Assembly (NCBI GenBank): GCA_036375165.1 | Contig: DASUSI010000053.1 | Location: 17,164-81,163, forward strand | Reading direction: 5' to 3' | DNA: 64,000 nt | Source of the DNA: WHSM01 sp036375165 | GTDB taxonomy: Bacteria; Actinomycetota; Actinomycetes; Mycobacteriales; Micromonosporaceae | Shown here: piece by piece, positions 47,168 to 56,721 of the stretch | Layout of the letters: each line of letters opens with the position of its first letter | Numbering within the stretch: position 1 is the first letter of the stretch | Notes under the pieces: model-generated | Seen by the model: the letters and a program-made list of their open reading frames with translations, nothing else | Told to the model about the DNA's origin: nothing | Databases searched by the model: none | Program-made: the position numbers and the translations under genes

Positions 47168-48940
47168 ATGACTGCCGTGGATGTGCTGGTGCTCGGGGCG
47201 CTGGCCGCCGTGGTTGCCGTAGGCGCCGCCTTTGCCGCGAGCTGGACACTGTTTCGCCGACTTGGCACGAAACTACCTTCCGTCCCGGAGGACGACCCGC
47301 GGTTTCTCGAGGAACACCGGCGTCGTGAGGACACACTCGCCGCGTTACGGAACGCCGCGGACGAGGCCACCACGTCGGCGGACGAGGCGAGAACTGAGGC
47401 CAGCGCGGCAAGAGCACAGGTCAGCGCGGCCCAGGCAGACCTCGCATCCGTCCGGGCGGAGGCGGCACGGATCAGCGAGGTGGCCCGCAGCGAGGCAGAC
47501 GCCATGCTGGAACGAGCTCGCGAGCAGGCGGAACGGGATGCCGAGCGGATCCGGGAGACAGCCCGCCGGGCTGCCGACGACGAAACCACACGGCTGCTGG
47601 TGAACGCCCGGGAACGGATGCTGGACGTCGAGCGCCGTGAGCGCCTCCTGGAGGAACGGGAACGGCGCCTCGCGGAGGAGGCGGAGCGCCTCAACGAGCG
47701 GGATCGCCGGCTCAGCGTCGCGGAGACCGACCTCGTGCAGCGGGAAGCGACTCTGGCGGAACGGGAGGACCAGCTCGCCCAGATGTCGGCGGCACAGCGC
47801 ACCGAGTTGGAACGGATCGCGGGACTGACCGCGGCCGCGGCCAAGGCCGAGCTGGTGGAGATGATCGAGAACCAGGCCAAGCGGGACGCCGCGATCCTGG
47901 TCCGCGACATCGAGGCCGATGCCAGGCGAACGTCCGAGGACCGGGCCCGGCACATCGTGGTGGACGCCATCCAGCGGGTTGCCAGTGAGCAGACAGCCGA
48001 GAGCGTGGTCAGCGTGCTGCACCTGCCCAGTGACGAGATGAAGGGCCGGATCATCGGCCGGGAGGGTCGCAACATCCGGGCGTTCGAATCCGTGACCGGG
48101 GTGAACCTGATCATCGACGACACGCCGGAGGCGGTGCTGCTGTCCTGCTTCGACCCGGTACGCCGGGAGGTCGGGCGGCTCACCCTGGAGAAGCTGGTGC
48201 TCGACGGGCGGATCCACCCGCACCGTATCGAGGAGGTGTACGAAGATTCCCGCGAGGAGGTGGACCGGCTGTGCCAGCGCGCGGCCGAGGATGCCCTGGT
48301 GGAAGTGGGGATCACCGACATCCATCCGGAACTGGTAACCCTGCTGGGTCGGCTGCGCTACCGCACCAGTTATGGCCAGAACGTGCTGAAACACCTGGTT
48401 GAGACCGCCCACATATCCGGCATCATGGCGGCCGAGCTCGGCCTGGAACGTGACCTGATCAAGCGTTGCGCGTTCCTGCACGACATCGGAAAGGCGCTCA
48501 CCCACGAGGTGGAGGGCAGTCACGCGATCATCGGTGCCGACCTTGCGCGCAAGTACGGCGAGGACGAGGCCGTGGTCCATGCGATCGAGGCACACCACAA
48601 CGAGGTGCCGCCGCAGACCATCGAGGCGGTGCTGACCCAGGCGTCGGACGCGTGTTCCGGCGGCCGTCCCGGAGCTCGTCGGGAGAGCCTGGAGGCATAT
48701 GTCAAACGCCTGGAACGCATCGAGGAGATCGCGTCCAACAAGCTCGGTGTGGACAAGGTGTTCGCGATGCAGGCCGGTCGTGAGATCCGGGTGATGGTCC
48801 GTCCGGAGGAGATCGACGACATCGCCGCCGCGATCCTGGCCCGTGACGTCGCCAAGCAGATCGAGGAGGAACTGACCTACCCCGGCCAGATCCGGGTCAC
48901 GGTGGTACGCGAGTCCCGGGTCACCGAGATCGCCCGCTGA
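47168..48940 (+). CDS. rny: Ribonuclease Y
   Basis: A 590-residue membrane-anchored endoribonuclease. The N-terminal transmembrane segment (about 5-27: VLVLGALAAVVAVGAAFAAS) precedes a long coiled coil. A KH domain (about 285-345, GRIIGREGRNIRAFE) and an HD domain (FLHDIGKALTHEVEGSH) follow. It cuts mRNA to begin decay. RNase E is more usual in actinobacteria, and a co-occurring rnj and pnp are in this window. The start has GAAGGGGAGGAG upstream. Confidence 0.93.
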   Translation: MTAVDVLVLGALAAVVAVGAAFAASWTLFRRLGTKLPSVPEDDPRFLEEHRRREDTLAALRNAADEATTSADEARTEASAARAQVSAAQADLASVRAEAARISEVARSEADAMLERAREQAERDAERIRETARRAADDETTRLLVNARERMLDVERRERLLEERERRLAEEAERLNERDRRLSVAETDLVQREATLAEREDQLAQMSAAQRTELERIAGLTAAAAKAELVEMIENQAKRDAAILVRDIEADARRTSEDRARHIVVDAIQRVASEQTAESVVSVLHLPSDEMKGRIIGREGRNIRAFESVTGVNLIIDDTPEAVLLSCFDPVRREVGRLTLEKLVLDGRIHPHRIEEVYEDSREEVDRLCQRAAEDALVEVGITDIHPELVTLLGRLRYRTSYGQNVLKHLVETAHISGIMAAELGLERDLIKRCAFLHDIGKALTHEVEGSHAIIGADLARKYGEDEAVVHAIEAHHNEVPPQTIEAVLTQASDACSGGRPGARRESLEAYVKRLERIEEIASNKLGVDKVFAMQAGREIRVMVRPEEIDDIAAAILARDVAKQIEEELTYPGQIRVTVVRESRVTEIAR

Positions 48941-49011
48941 CCCTGGCCGGCGGCACGGTGCTGCGCTGCCCGGCGGCCGGAGTCAGCACGGCACCCCGAC
49001 ACCGAGAGGGG

Positions 49012-49031
49012 CGGTCTGACGCGTCAGACCG
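49012..49031. terminator. Palindrome between convergent rny and gluD
   Basis: CGGTCTGACGCGTCAGACCG at 49012-49031 is a perfect 20-bp palindrome overlapping the gluD stop (49024-49026). rny and gluD converge here. It may terminate transcription from both sides or bind a protein. No T-run is present. Confidence 0.55.
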
Positions 49032-49959
49032 GCGGGCCCTGCGCCATGGCAGGGTCACGGATCTCGTCGGCGCGGGCCACCGGGATCCCGGTCTTGCGAC
49101 CGCGCTCCCGCATCCAGCGCTCCAGCCAACGAGCAAACCACGACAGGAACGCGCACATGCCGATGTAGATGACGGCGATCACCAGGTAGGTGGACACGTA
49201 CGGGAAGCCGAACACCAGCCGGCCCCCCATCTGCTTGCCGACGTACAGCAGTTCCTCGTACGTGATGATGAAGCCGAGCGCGGTGTCCTTGAGCAGCACA
49301 ACCATCTGGCTGATGATCGACGGCAGCATGGAACGAACCGCCTGGGGCATCAGGATCAGGGTCATCACCTGTGCCTTGCGCAACCCCAGCGCGTACGCGG
49401 CCTCTGACTGGCCCTTCGGGACGGCCAGGATGCCGGCCCGGAAGATCTCGGCCAGTACGGAGCCGTTGTACAGCGTCAGGCCGAACACCACCGCTACCAG
49501 CGGGCTGACCTGTAGGCCCGTGTCCTTGGTGCCGTAGTACGCGAAGAACATCAGGATCAGCAGCGGGATCGCCCGGAACAACTCCACCACGAAGCCGGCT
49601 GGTGCCCGGAACAGCACGTGGTCGCTGAGCCGCCCGGTGGCGAACACCGCCCCGAACACCAGTGCCAGCACCACCGCGATCCCGGCCGCTTTCAGGGTGG
49701 CCAGCAACCCGTTCAGCAGCTGGATCTGGATGCTCTCGTACGTGAACTGCTGCCACTTGATCGCGTCGAACTGCCCGCTTTCCCAGAGCCGGTAGAACGC
49801 GTAGTACGCCAGGCCCGCGATGGCGAGCGCGGCGACCGCACCGATCATCCGGTAACGGAGCCGGGCCCGGGGTCCGGGGATGTCGTAGAGCACGGCGCTC
49901 ACGTCGGCCTCCCGGCGGCGGCGCCGGAAACCGCGACGGGTCTTCTTGGGGGCGTTCAC
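49024..49959 (-). CDS. gluD: Glutamate ABC transporter permease
   Basis: A 311-residue amino-acid ABC permease (HisM/GluD type) with about five transmembrane helices. The conserved EAA-like loop is KGQSEAAYALGLRKAQVM. The N-terminus is basic (PKKTRRGFRRRRREAD). GTG 49959 overlaps the gluC stop by 4 bases and has GGAGGGTGA upstream. It ends the gluABCD order. Confidence 0.9.
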   Translation of the reverse strand: MNAPKKTRRGFRRRRREADVSAVLYDIPGPRARLRYRMIGAVAALAIAGLAYYAFYRLWESGQFDAIKWQQFTYESIQIQLLNGLLATLKAAGIAVVLALVFGAVFATGRLSDHVLFRAPAGFVVELFRAIPLLILMFFAYYGTKDTGLQVSPLVAVVFGLTLYNGSVLAEIFRAGILAVPKGQSEAAYALGLRKAQVMTLILMPQAVRSMLPSIISQMVVLLKDTALGFIITYEELLYVGKQMGGRLVFGFPYVSTYLVIAVIYIGMCAFLSWFARWLERWMRERGRKTGIPVARADEIRDPAMAQGPPV

Positions 49960-50642
49960 CGGGTCACCCTCCACTGACGTTCGAGCACCCGCTGCGCGGC
50001 GACCAAGGGCACGATGAGAACCAGGAAGCCGATCGTGATCCACAGCAGGGTGTAGATCTGGCTCTCACCCCGCTCGGACATGTTCGCCCGGATGGCTCCT
50101 GCCTCCAGCACCGAGAAGCCCGCCGCGATCGTGGTGTTCTTCAACATCGCGATCATGACGCTGGTCAGCGGCGGCATGATCGACCGGAACGCCTGCGGCA
50201 GCACGATCAGGCCGAGGACCTGGCCGAACGTCATACCGATCGCCCGCGCGGCCTCGGACTGCCCGGCGGAGACCGTGTTCACGCCGGAACGGACCACCTC
50301 GCACACGAAGGCGGAGGTGTAGATGATCAGTGCGATGTAGGCGCTGGTGAAGTACCCGGAGCGGCCGAAGGTCCCTGGCAACACGATTTCGATGTTGGGT
50401 GCCGCAAAGACCAGGAAGGCGAATACCAGAGTCAGTGGGGTGTTACGGATGGTGTTCACGTACGCCGCCCCGAACCCCCGCAGCGCGGGCACCGGGGAGA
50501 CCCGCATCGCGGCCAGTACCGTCCCCCAGGTCAGGGACCCGACCCCGGCGATCAGGAACAGGTACAGGGTGTTCAGGAATCCGGCCCGGAACAAGTCCCC
50601 GTTGTTGACGAGGGTGTTCCAGATGGTTGCCAACTCGTCCAT
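49956..50642 (-). CDS. gluC: Glutamate ABC transporter permease
   Basis: A 228-residue permease with five hydrophobic helices. The EAA-like loop is AGQSEAARAIGMTFGQVL. It partners with GluD to form the channel for glutamate uptake. It is separated from gluB by 182 bases containing a strong hairpin. Confidence 0.9.
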   Translation of the reverse strand: MDELATIWNTLVNNGDLFRAGFLNTLYLFLIAGVGSLTWGTVLAAMRVSPVPALRGFGAAYVNTIRNTPLTLVFAFLVFAAPNIEIVLPGTFGRSGYFTSAYIALIIYTSAFVCEVVRSGVNTVSAGQSEAARAIGMTFGQVLGLIVLPQAFRSIMPPLTSVMIAMLKNTTIAAGFSVLEAGAIRANMSERGESQIYTLLWITIGFLVLIVPLVAAQRVLERQWRVTR

Positions 50643-50714
50643 GGTGTCCTCGTGCTGTGAGGCGGTGACGTCTCCGTACCCCGATCGGGTGACGTTTCCT
50701 CAGGGTCGGACATG

Positions 50715-50747
50715 GCCGGTGGGCGCACATCCCGTACGCCCACCGGC
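50715..50747. other. Hairpin between gluB and gluC
   Basis: GCCGGTGGGCG (50715-50725) and CGCCCACCGGC (50737-50747) form a perfect 11-bp stem with an 11-base loop. On the transcribed minus strand no U-run follows, so it is more likely an mRNA-stabilising structure after gluB than a full terminator. Confidence 0.65.
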
Positions 50748-50824
50748 TTTCCTGTCAACGTGGCGTCGCCCCGTGCTACCCGGCGATCCGGGAGCCGTCA
50801 GGCGTTACGCCGTGACTGACCAGG

Positions 50825-51748
50825 TCAGTAGCGCTCCAGGGCTGGCGGCTGCGCGGTGGCGCCGGATCGACCCAGGGTGCCGTCGTAGATCTTCTGCCAG
50901 GTGCCGTCCTTGGCGGCCGCTTCCAGGATGTCGCTGACCGCGTCGCGCAGGGCCTTGTCATCCTTGGGCAGGCCGATGCCGTACTTCTCCTCGCTGAAGA
51001 CCTTGCCGACGACCTTGAGCTGGTCGGGGGCCTGGGCGGCGTACCCCTGCAGGATCGCGCCGTCCGTGGTGAGCGCGTCGACCTTCTTGTCGAGCAGCTG
51101 GGTGACGCACTCGGAGTAGGTCTGGAATTCGACGATGTTGTTGTCCTCGGTGTAGCCCTCGTCCCGGATCCGCTGGATCGACGTGGAACCGGTGGCCGAG
51201 CAGACCTTCTTACCCTTGAGGCTCTCAGGTCCGGTGATCGAGCTGTCGTCCTTGCGGACCAGCAGGTCCTGGCCGGTGATGAAGTACGGACCGGCGTAGG
51301 AGATCAGCTGCTTGCGCTTGTCGGTGATCGAGTAGGTGCCGACGTAGTAGTCGACCTCTCCGCCCTGGAGCGCGGTCTCGCGGCCCTCAGACGGGATCTC
51401 CTTGTATTCGATCTTGCTCGGGTCGACCCCGAGCTTCGACGCGACCATCTGGGCGATTTCGATGTCGAACCCGCAGCGGGTGCCTTCGGCGTCCTTGTAG
51501 CCGAGGTTGGGCTGGTCGAACTTGACACCAATCACGACCTTGCCGGCCTGCTTGATCCGGTCGAAGGTGGGACTGCCGCTGATGTTCACATCCGTCGCGG
51601 GCGTGAACGACGTGCCGGATGTCTGGCACTTGTCCGGGGCCGCGCCCTTATTGCCGCCATCGTTGCTGGCGGGGCCGCCTTCCTGGCCGCATCCGGACAG
51701 GATCAGCGCGGCGACGCCGAGCGTAGCGGCGATGGTGCGAATCCGCAT
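50825..51748 (-). CDS. gluB: Glutamate-binding lipoprotein
   Basis: A 307-residue periplasm-equivalent solute-binding protein. The signal peptide ends in LSGC with lipidated Cys20. The type-2 fold is seen in VVIGVKFDQPNLGYKDA, GFDIEIAQM and SYAGPYFITGQDLLVRKDD. It delivers glutamate or related amino acids to GluCD. It starts after a 134-base gap from gluA that includes a small GAACGC/GCGTTC stem. Confidence 0.92.
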   Translation of the reverse strand: MRIRTIAATLGVAALILSGCGQEGGPASNDGGNKGAAPDKCQTSGTSFTPATDVNISGSPTFDRIKQAGKVVIGVKFDQPNLGYKDAEGTRCGFDIEIAQMVASKLGVDPSKIEYKEIPSEGRETALQGGEVDYYVGTYSITDKRKQLISYAGPYFITGQDLLVRKDDSSITGPESLKGKKVCSATGSTSIQRIRDEGYTEDNNIVEFQTYSECVTQLLDKKVDALTTDGAILQGYAAQAPDQLKVVGKVFSEEKYGIGLPKDDKALRDAVSDILEAAAKDGTWQKIYDGTLGRSGATAQPPALERY

Positions 51749-51882
51749 CGCGTTCCTTTCTCCTGGGTTGGGTGTTTCGGTGGTTCCGGGGGTCGTCCCG
51801 ATGAACGCTTCGCGTTCCGGTGGAGTTATCGGTTGGTTCGGGTTTCCGTTCCGGTGAGTGTGGTTGTTGTGCTCCGGTCAGC

Positions 51883-52704
51883 TCAGTGGGTGAGGATCTT
51901 CGACAGGAAGTCCTTGGCGCGCTGCGACGTCGGATTGGTGAAGAACTGATCCGGTGATGCCTGCTCGACGATCTGGCCCTCAGACATGAACACCACCCGG
52001 TTGGCGGCGCGCCGGGCGAATCCCATCTCGTGGGTGACCACCAGCATCGTCATCCCATCCCGGGCGAGCGCGACCATGACGTCCAACACCTCGTTGATCA
52101 TTTCCGGGTCCAGCGCGCTGGTCGGCTCGTCGAACAACATCACCTTGGGCCGCATCGCCAGAGCTCTCGCGATCGCCGCACGCTGCTGTTGCCCGCCTGA
52201 CAGCTGCGCGGGGTACTTGTTCGCCTGATCGACGATCCCCACCCGCTCCAGCAGTTGCATCGCGCGCTCCCGCGCCGCCGCGGACTTCTCACGGCGCACC
52301 TTGATGGGCCCCAGCGTGACGTTGTCCAGGATCGTCTTGTGCGCGAAGAGGTTGAACGACTGGAACACCATGCCGACTTCGCTGCGCAACTGGGCCAGGG
52401 CGCGTCCTTCGCTGGGCAGCAACTGGCCGGCGAGCCGGATCTCGCCCTTGTCGATCGGCTCCAGGCGGTTGATCACCCGGCACATCGTCGACTTGCCGGA
52501 ACCCGAGGGGCCGATCACCACGATGACCTCGCGCGGGTACACGTCCAGGTTGATGTTCTGCAGCACATGCAACGAGCCGAACCACTTATCGACGGCCTTG
52601 AGCTGCACCAACGGCTCGGAGCTGTCCGGCGTGGCTCGCTTCTCGGGTAGTTCGGTCACCGTTGTATCGTCCACAGTTCCGTCCGGCCTCGCGTCTGATT
52701 CCAC
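51883..52704 (-). CDS. gluA: Glutamate ABC transporter ATPase
   Basis: A 273-residue ATPase. Walker A GPSGSGKS is at residues 65-72, the signature LSGGQQQR near 168 and Walker B VMLFDEPTSALDP follow. A 30-residue polar extension precedes the usual start. It is the first gene of the leftward gluABCD operon and is divergent from miaB. Confidence 0.93.
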   Translation of the reverse strand: MESDARPDGTVDDTTVTELPEKRATPDSSEPLVQLKAVDKWFGSLHVLQNINLDVYPREVIVVIGPSGSGKSTMCRVINRLEPIDKGEIRLAGQLLPSEGRALAQLRSEVGMVFQSFNLFAHKTILDNVTLGPIKVRREKSAAARERAMQLLERVGIVDQANKYPAQLSGGQQQRAAIARALAMRPKVMLFDEPTSALDPEMINEVLDVMVALARDGMTMLVVTHEMGFARRAANRVVFMSEGQIVEQASPDQFFTNPTSQRAKDFLSKILTH

Positions 52705-52859
52705 AGGACCTCCGTGATCGGCGTCATGCCGACCGGTCCCGGGTCACTCTAAGCCTGGTCCAGCACTCCCGGTGAATGCCTCGGGTCACGGAGCGATAAC
52801 GTCACGATCTGTCGGGTCTCGTCGGGTCAGGACACGGTCCGGCTAGGCTCGCAGTCGAG

Positions 52860-54377
52860 ATGAATCCCACCACTGACTCGCCGACCCCCGCCAACCCGGT
52901 CCGGACCTACCAGGTCCGCACCTACGGCTGCCAGATGAACGTGCACGACTCGGAGCGGATCGCCGGACTGCTGGAGCGTTCCGGGTACCTGCCGGCGGAA
53001 CCGGATCAGACTCCTGACCTGATCGTCTTCAACACCTGCGCGGTGCGGGAGAACGCCGACAACCGGCTCTACGGGAACCTGGGCCACCTGGCCCCGGTGA
53101 AGGCCCGACACCGTGGGTTGCAGATCGCGGTGGGCGGTTGCCTGGCACAGAAGGACCGGGGCGAGATCGTCCGGCGCGCCCCCTGGGTGGACGTCGTGTT
53201 CGGTACCCACAACATCGGATCGTTGCCGGTGCTGCTGGAGCGGGCCCGGCACAACGCCGAGGCGGAGGTCGAGATCGTCGAGGCGCTGGAGGTTTTCCCC
53301 TCCACGTTGCCGGCCCGCCGGGAGTCGACGTATTCCGGATGGGTCTCGATCTCCGTGGGGTGCAACAACACCTGCACCTTCTGCATCGTGCCGGCACTGC
53401 GCGGGCGGGAGAAGGACCGCCGTCCCGGCGACATCCTCGCCGAGGTCCGGGCGCTGGTGGTCGAGGGTGTGCTGGAGGTGACTCTGCTCGGCCAGAACGT
53501 CAACTCGTACGGCGTGGAGTTCGGCGACCGGTACGCCTTCGGCAAGCTGCTCCGGGCCTGTGGTGGGGTCGAGGGCCTGGAACGGGTTCGGTTCACCTCA
53601 CCGCATCCGCGTGACTTCACCCATGACGTGATCGCCGCGATGGCGGAGACCTCCAACATCTGCCACCAGCTCCACATGCCGCTGCAGTCGGGATCGGACC
53701 GGGTGCTGAAGGCGATGCGGCGTTCCTACCGCGGCAGCCGGTACCTGGACATCCTGCGCAAGGTCCGGGAGGCGATGCCGGACGCGGCGATCACCACGGA
53801 CATCATCGTGGGTTTCCCGGGCGAGACCGAACAGGACTTCGGGCACACCCTCGACGTGGTACGCGAGGCCCGGTTCGCCGGGGCGTTCACGTTCCAGTAC
53901 TCCAAGCGTCCCGGAACGCCCGCCGCCGAGTTGCCCGGCCAGCTCCCCAAGCGGGTGGTGCAGGAGCGGTACGAGCGGTTGGTCGCCTTGGTGGAGGAGA
54001 TCACCGCCGAGGAGAACCGCGCCCTGGTCGGCCGGACTGTCGAGGTGCTCGTGGCGGTGGGGGAGGGCCGCAAGGACGGTGCGACCGGCCGGATGTCCGG
54101 CCGGGCCCGGGACGGGCGGCTGGTCCATTTCACCGCGACCACCGCTCACCGGGAGGCCGGCTCGCCGCCGGTGCGGCCCGGCGACATCGTCGAGACCGTG
54201 GTCACATACGCGGCACCGCACCACCTGGTGGCCGACGGTCCACTCGTGTCTCACCGTCGCACCCGAGCCGGTGACGCCTGGGAGGCCGGTCAGACCACGA
54301 AGCCCCCCGGCGTGTTGCTGGGACTGCCCCGGGTGGGGCCGCCTCCGGCGGCGGCAACCGCGTCCCCCTGCGGCTGA
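52860..54377 (+). CDS. miaB: tRNA-2-methylthio-N6-isopentenyladenosine synthase
   Basis: A 505-residue radical-SAM enzyme that thiolates and methylates isopentenyl-A37 of tRNA. The radical motif CNNTCTFC has Cys168, Cys172 and Cys175. The N-terminal cysteines are in RTYGCQMN, NTCAVREN and GGCLAQKD. A TRAM domain is at the end. TAGGCT lies 12 or so bases before the ATG and no Shine-Dalgarno is seen, so the mRNA may be nearly leaderless. MiaA is 2.3 kb downstream. Confidence 0.94.
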   Translation: MNPTTDSPTPANPVRTYQVRTYGCQMNVHDSERIAGLLERSGYLPAEPDQTPDLIVFNTCAVRENADNRLYGNLGHLAPVKARHRGLQIAVGGCLAQKDRGEIVRRAPWVDVVFGTHNIGSLPVLLERARHNAEAEVEIVEALEVFPSTLPARRESTYSGWVSISVGCNNTCTFCIVPALRGREKDRRPGDILAEVRALVVEGVLEVTLLGQNVNSYGVEFGDRYAFGKLLRACGGVEGLERVRFTSPHPRDFTHDVIAAMAETSNICHQLHMPLQSGSDRVLKAMRRSYRGSRYLDILRKVREAMPDAAITTDIIVGFPGETEQDFGHTLDVVREARFAGAFTFQYSKRPGTPAAELPGQLPKRVVQERYERLVALVEEITAEENRALVGRTVEVLVAVGEGRKDGATGRMSGRARDGRLVHFTATTAHREAGSPPVRPGDIVETVVTYAAPHHLVADGPLVSHRRTRAGDAWEAGQTTKPPGVLLGLPRVGPPPAAATASPCG

Positions 54378-54383
54378 CCGAAC

Positions 54384-54423
54384 GGTGGCTTCGGCCGGGT
54401 TGGGTTCCCTGGCCGAAACCACC
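54384..54423. terminator. Bidirectional terminator-like hairpin (miaB / DUF349)
   Basis: GGTGGCTTCGGCC (54384-54396) pairs with GGCCGAAACCACC (54411-54423) with one mismatch and a 14-base loop. It lies between the convergent miaB and DUF349 genes. Confidence 0.7.
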
Positions 54424-54444
54424 GAGGTGGGTCCCGGAAACGGG

Positions 54445-55665
54445 TCAGCCGGACCGCTCGGCCAGTTCCAGGAAGCGGCGCTTGCTGGCGAGTGCCTGTT
54501 CGGCCGCGGCGATCCTGCGGGGATCCCCTGCTTCCCGGGCGCGTTCCAGCCGCTGTTCCGCCTCGGCGACCTGGCTGCGCATCTGCGCCAGCAGCGGGCT
54601 TTCCTCCGGAGCGGTGCGCCGCCACGCCGATTCCATGCTCTGGCGTACCTTCTCCTCCACCGCACGCAGCCGTCGGTCGAGCCCGGTCTGTGCCTCTCTG
54701 GGGATCCGGCCGGTGTCGTGCCACCGGGCCAGGATCTCCCGCATCCTCCGCTGCGCGCCCTGGGGGTCGGCCTCGACGTCGAGCGCTTCGGCCTCCGTGA
54801 GAAGCGCCCGCTTGGTCTCGAGGTGCTCATGCGCTTCCGCGTCCCGCTGCGAGAAGACCTCGCTGCGGCGGGCGAAGAATCCGTCCTGAGCGGCCCGGAA
54901 CCGGTCCCACAGTCGCTGCTCGGTCTCCCGGGAGGCGCGTCCCGCCGCTTTCCATTCCGCCATCAGCTGCTTCATCCGGGTGGCCGCCGGACCCCAGTCG
55001 GTGGAACCGGCCAACTCCTCGGCCTCCACGACCAGTGCCTCCTTACGCGACTGGATTTCCTTGCGTTGGGCGTCGAGAGTCGCGAAGTGGCTGCCCCTGC
55101 GGCGGGAGAAGGCGTCCCGGGCGGCGGCGTACCGCCGCCACAGCTCGGTGTCGGTCTTGCGGTCACCGACCCGGATCGTCTTCCACTCGTCCAGGATCTG
55201 CCGCATCCGGTCGCCGGCCGCCTTCCACTGGGTGGACTCGGCTGCGATCCGCTCCGCCTCGGTTGCCAGGGCCTCCTTTCGCGCGATCGCCTCGGCCTTC
55301 GCCTCCGCCCGCGCAGCCCTGGTCTCCTCGGTACGCCGCTCAGCGGTCGCTATCAACCCGTCGATCCGGACGGCGAGGGTGTCGAAGTCGCCTACCGCGT
55401 GCACCGTCTCCAGCGACTCCCGCATCCTTGTCAGGCTGGTGCGGGTGTGCTGTGGATCCGCGGCACCACTGGCAAGTCGGGTCTGGAGTAGGTCGACCTC
55501 GACCACGAGGTCAGCGAACCGGCGCGCGAAGTGGAGCAGTCCCTCCTCCGGGGTGCCCGCCTGCCACGACCCGACCTGCCGTTCCCCGGCTGCGGTCTTC
55601 ACGTACACGGTGCCGTCCGCGTCGATGCGACCGAAGGCGGTCCATTCGCGGGCGTCAGTGCTCAT
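54445..55665 (-). CDS. DUF349 repeat protein
   Basis: A 406-residue charged, helical protein with tandem DUF349 repeats, as in SDTEELWRRYAAARDAFS-like segments (for example TDTELWRRYAAARDAF and ETEQRLWDRFRAAQDGF). Members bind DNA or RNA weakly and have no fixed role. ATG 55665 is used; ATG 55674 is in frame. It is convergent with miaB and divergent from the dioxygenase-like gene. Confidence 0.86.
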   Translation of the reverse strand: MSTDAREWTAFGRIDADGTVYVKTAAGERQVGSWQAGTPEEGLLHFARRFADLVVEVDLLQTRLASGAADPQHTRTSLTRMRESLETVHAVGDFDTLAVRIDGLIATAERRTEETRAARAEAKAEAIARKEALATEAERIAAESTQWKAAGDRMRQILDEWKTIRVGDRKTDTELWRRYAAARDAFSRRRGSHFATLDAQRKEIQSRKEALVVEAEELAGSTDWGPAATRMKQLMAEWKAAGRASRETEQRLWDRFRAAQDGFFARRSEVFSQRDAEAHEHLETKRALLTEAEALDVEADPQGAQRRMREILARWHDTGRIPREAQTGLDRRLRAVEEKVRQSMESAWRRTAPEESPLLAQMRSQVAEAEQRLERAREAGDPRRIAAAEQALASKRRFLELAERSG

Positions 55666-55995
55666 CGGTTCCATCCTCGCATTCACGGGCGCTGCCCGGC
55701 CGGGCTGCCAACGCGTCAAGGCCCCACCTGGCATTCTCACAGGTTCACCCTGGGGCACGTCGAGGGGCTGCCGCGCAACCGTGACCTTAGAGCCTTTTGG
55801 GTGTCCTGTCCCGTCTCAATTCCGAACGATTCTCCAAAGCGTTGCCGGTGTCCCCCGAAGGGCGGACACACGCGGCGGTGGTTGGCACCGTGCGGAGCGC
55901 CCCGGCAACCGCTCCACCAGGGAGGATCGGTGTCCAGGGCAGTCCTGGACCGGCACCCGGCCGGGCTGGGGCCCGTGTGCTGAAAGGATTGACGT
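55666..55995. other. 330-base divergent promoter region
   Basis: No gene is seen. A short stem GTCCAGG/CCTGGAC (55932-55950) lies 45 bases before the dioxygenase-like start. It carries the promoters of DUF349 and of the miaA-side operon. Confidence 0.45.
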
Positions 55996-56721
55996 GTGAG
56001 ACATGGTTCGGTGGCGGCCGTTGCGATCTGCCCGCACCCACCGATGCTGGTTCCCGAGGTGGCATCCGGTGCCGCCCACGAGCTGAGCCAGCTGCACCAG
56101 GCCTGCCAGGAGGCGATCGACCGGATGTACCGGACCGGCGTCCCGGCGGTGCTGGTGCTGGCAGGGGCGGCTGATACCCGCCGGTACGCCCCTGGCAGCG
56201 GCGGCGACTTCGGCCGGTACGGCGTCCCGGGCGTCGGAGCGGGTTTCGGGGACCCACCTCACGACAACGCCGACCCGCCCCTCGGTCTTTTGACAGGCGC
56301 CTGGCTGCTGGCCCGTGGCAACCGCCCCGCCCGCCGTTTCGGTCAGACCGTGGCCACCACCGCGGCTGCGGCGGCCTGTGGCCGGCTCGGCCGGGCTCTC
56401 GACGCCGATCACGGACTGGGCCGGGTCGGGCTCCTCGTCATGAGGGACGGATCGGCCCGCCGCTCGGATCGGGCTCCCGGGGCCTTCCACCCGGACGCGG
56501 AAGCCTTCGACCGATCCGTGGCCGCCGCGCTCGGTGGGGCCGACACGGACGCGCTGCGGGATCTGGCCCCCGGGGCCGCCGACACGCTCATGGTGGCAGG
56601 TCGCGCCCCCTGGCAGGTCTTGGCGGGCGCGGCTGAAGGCCGCGCGTGGCGTCCGGAGCTGCACTACCACGACGCACCGTACGGCGTGGCGTACTTCGTG
56701 GCCTCCTGGAGCCCCGCGTGA
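55996..56721 (+). CDS. Class III extradiol dioxygenase-like protein
   Basis: A 241-residue protein of the LigB-like superfamily, equivalent by position to mycobacterial Rv2728c, which sits between miaB and miaA. The N-terminus AICPHPPMLVPEV carries histidines in the metal-binding position, while GAFHPDAEAFD lies in the C-terminal half. Enzyme activity is uncertain. GTG 55996 follows AAAGGA. It overlaps miaA by 4 bases. Confidence 0.8.
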   Translation: MRHGSVAAVAICPHPPMLVPEVASGAAHELSQLHQACQEAIDRMYRTGVPAVLVLAGAADTRRYAPGSGGDFGRYGVPGVGAGFGDPPHDNADPPLGLLTGAWLLARGNRPARRFGQTVATTAAAAACGRLGRALDADHGLGRVGLLVMRDGSARRSDRAPGAFHPDAEAFDRSVAAALGGADTDALRDLAPGAADTLMVAGRAPWQVLAGAAEGRAWRPELHYHDAPYGVAYFVASWSPA

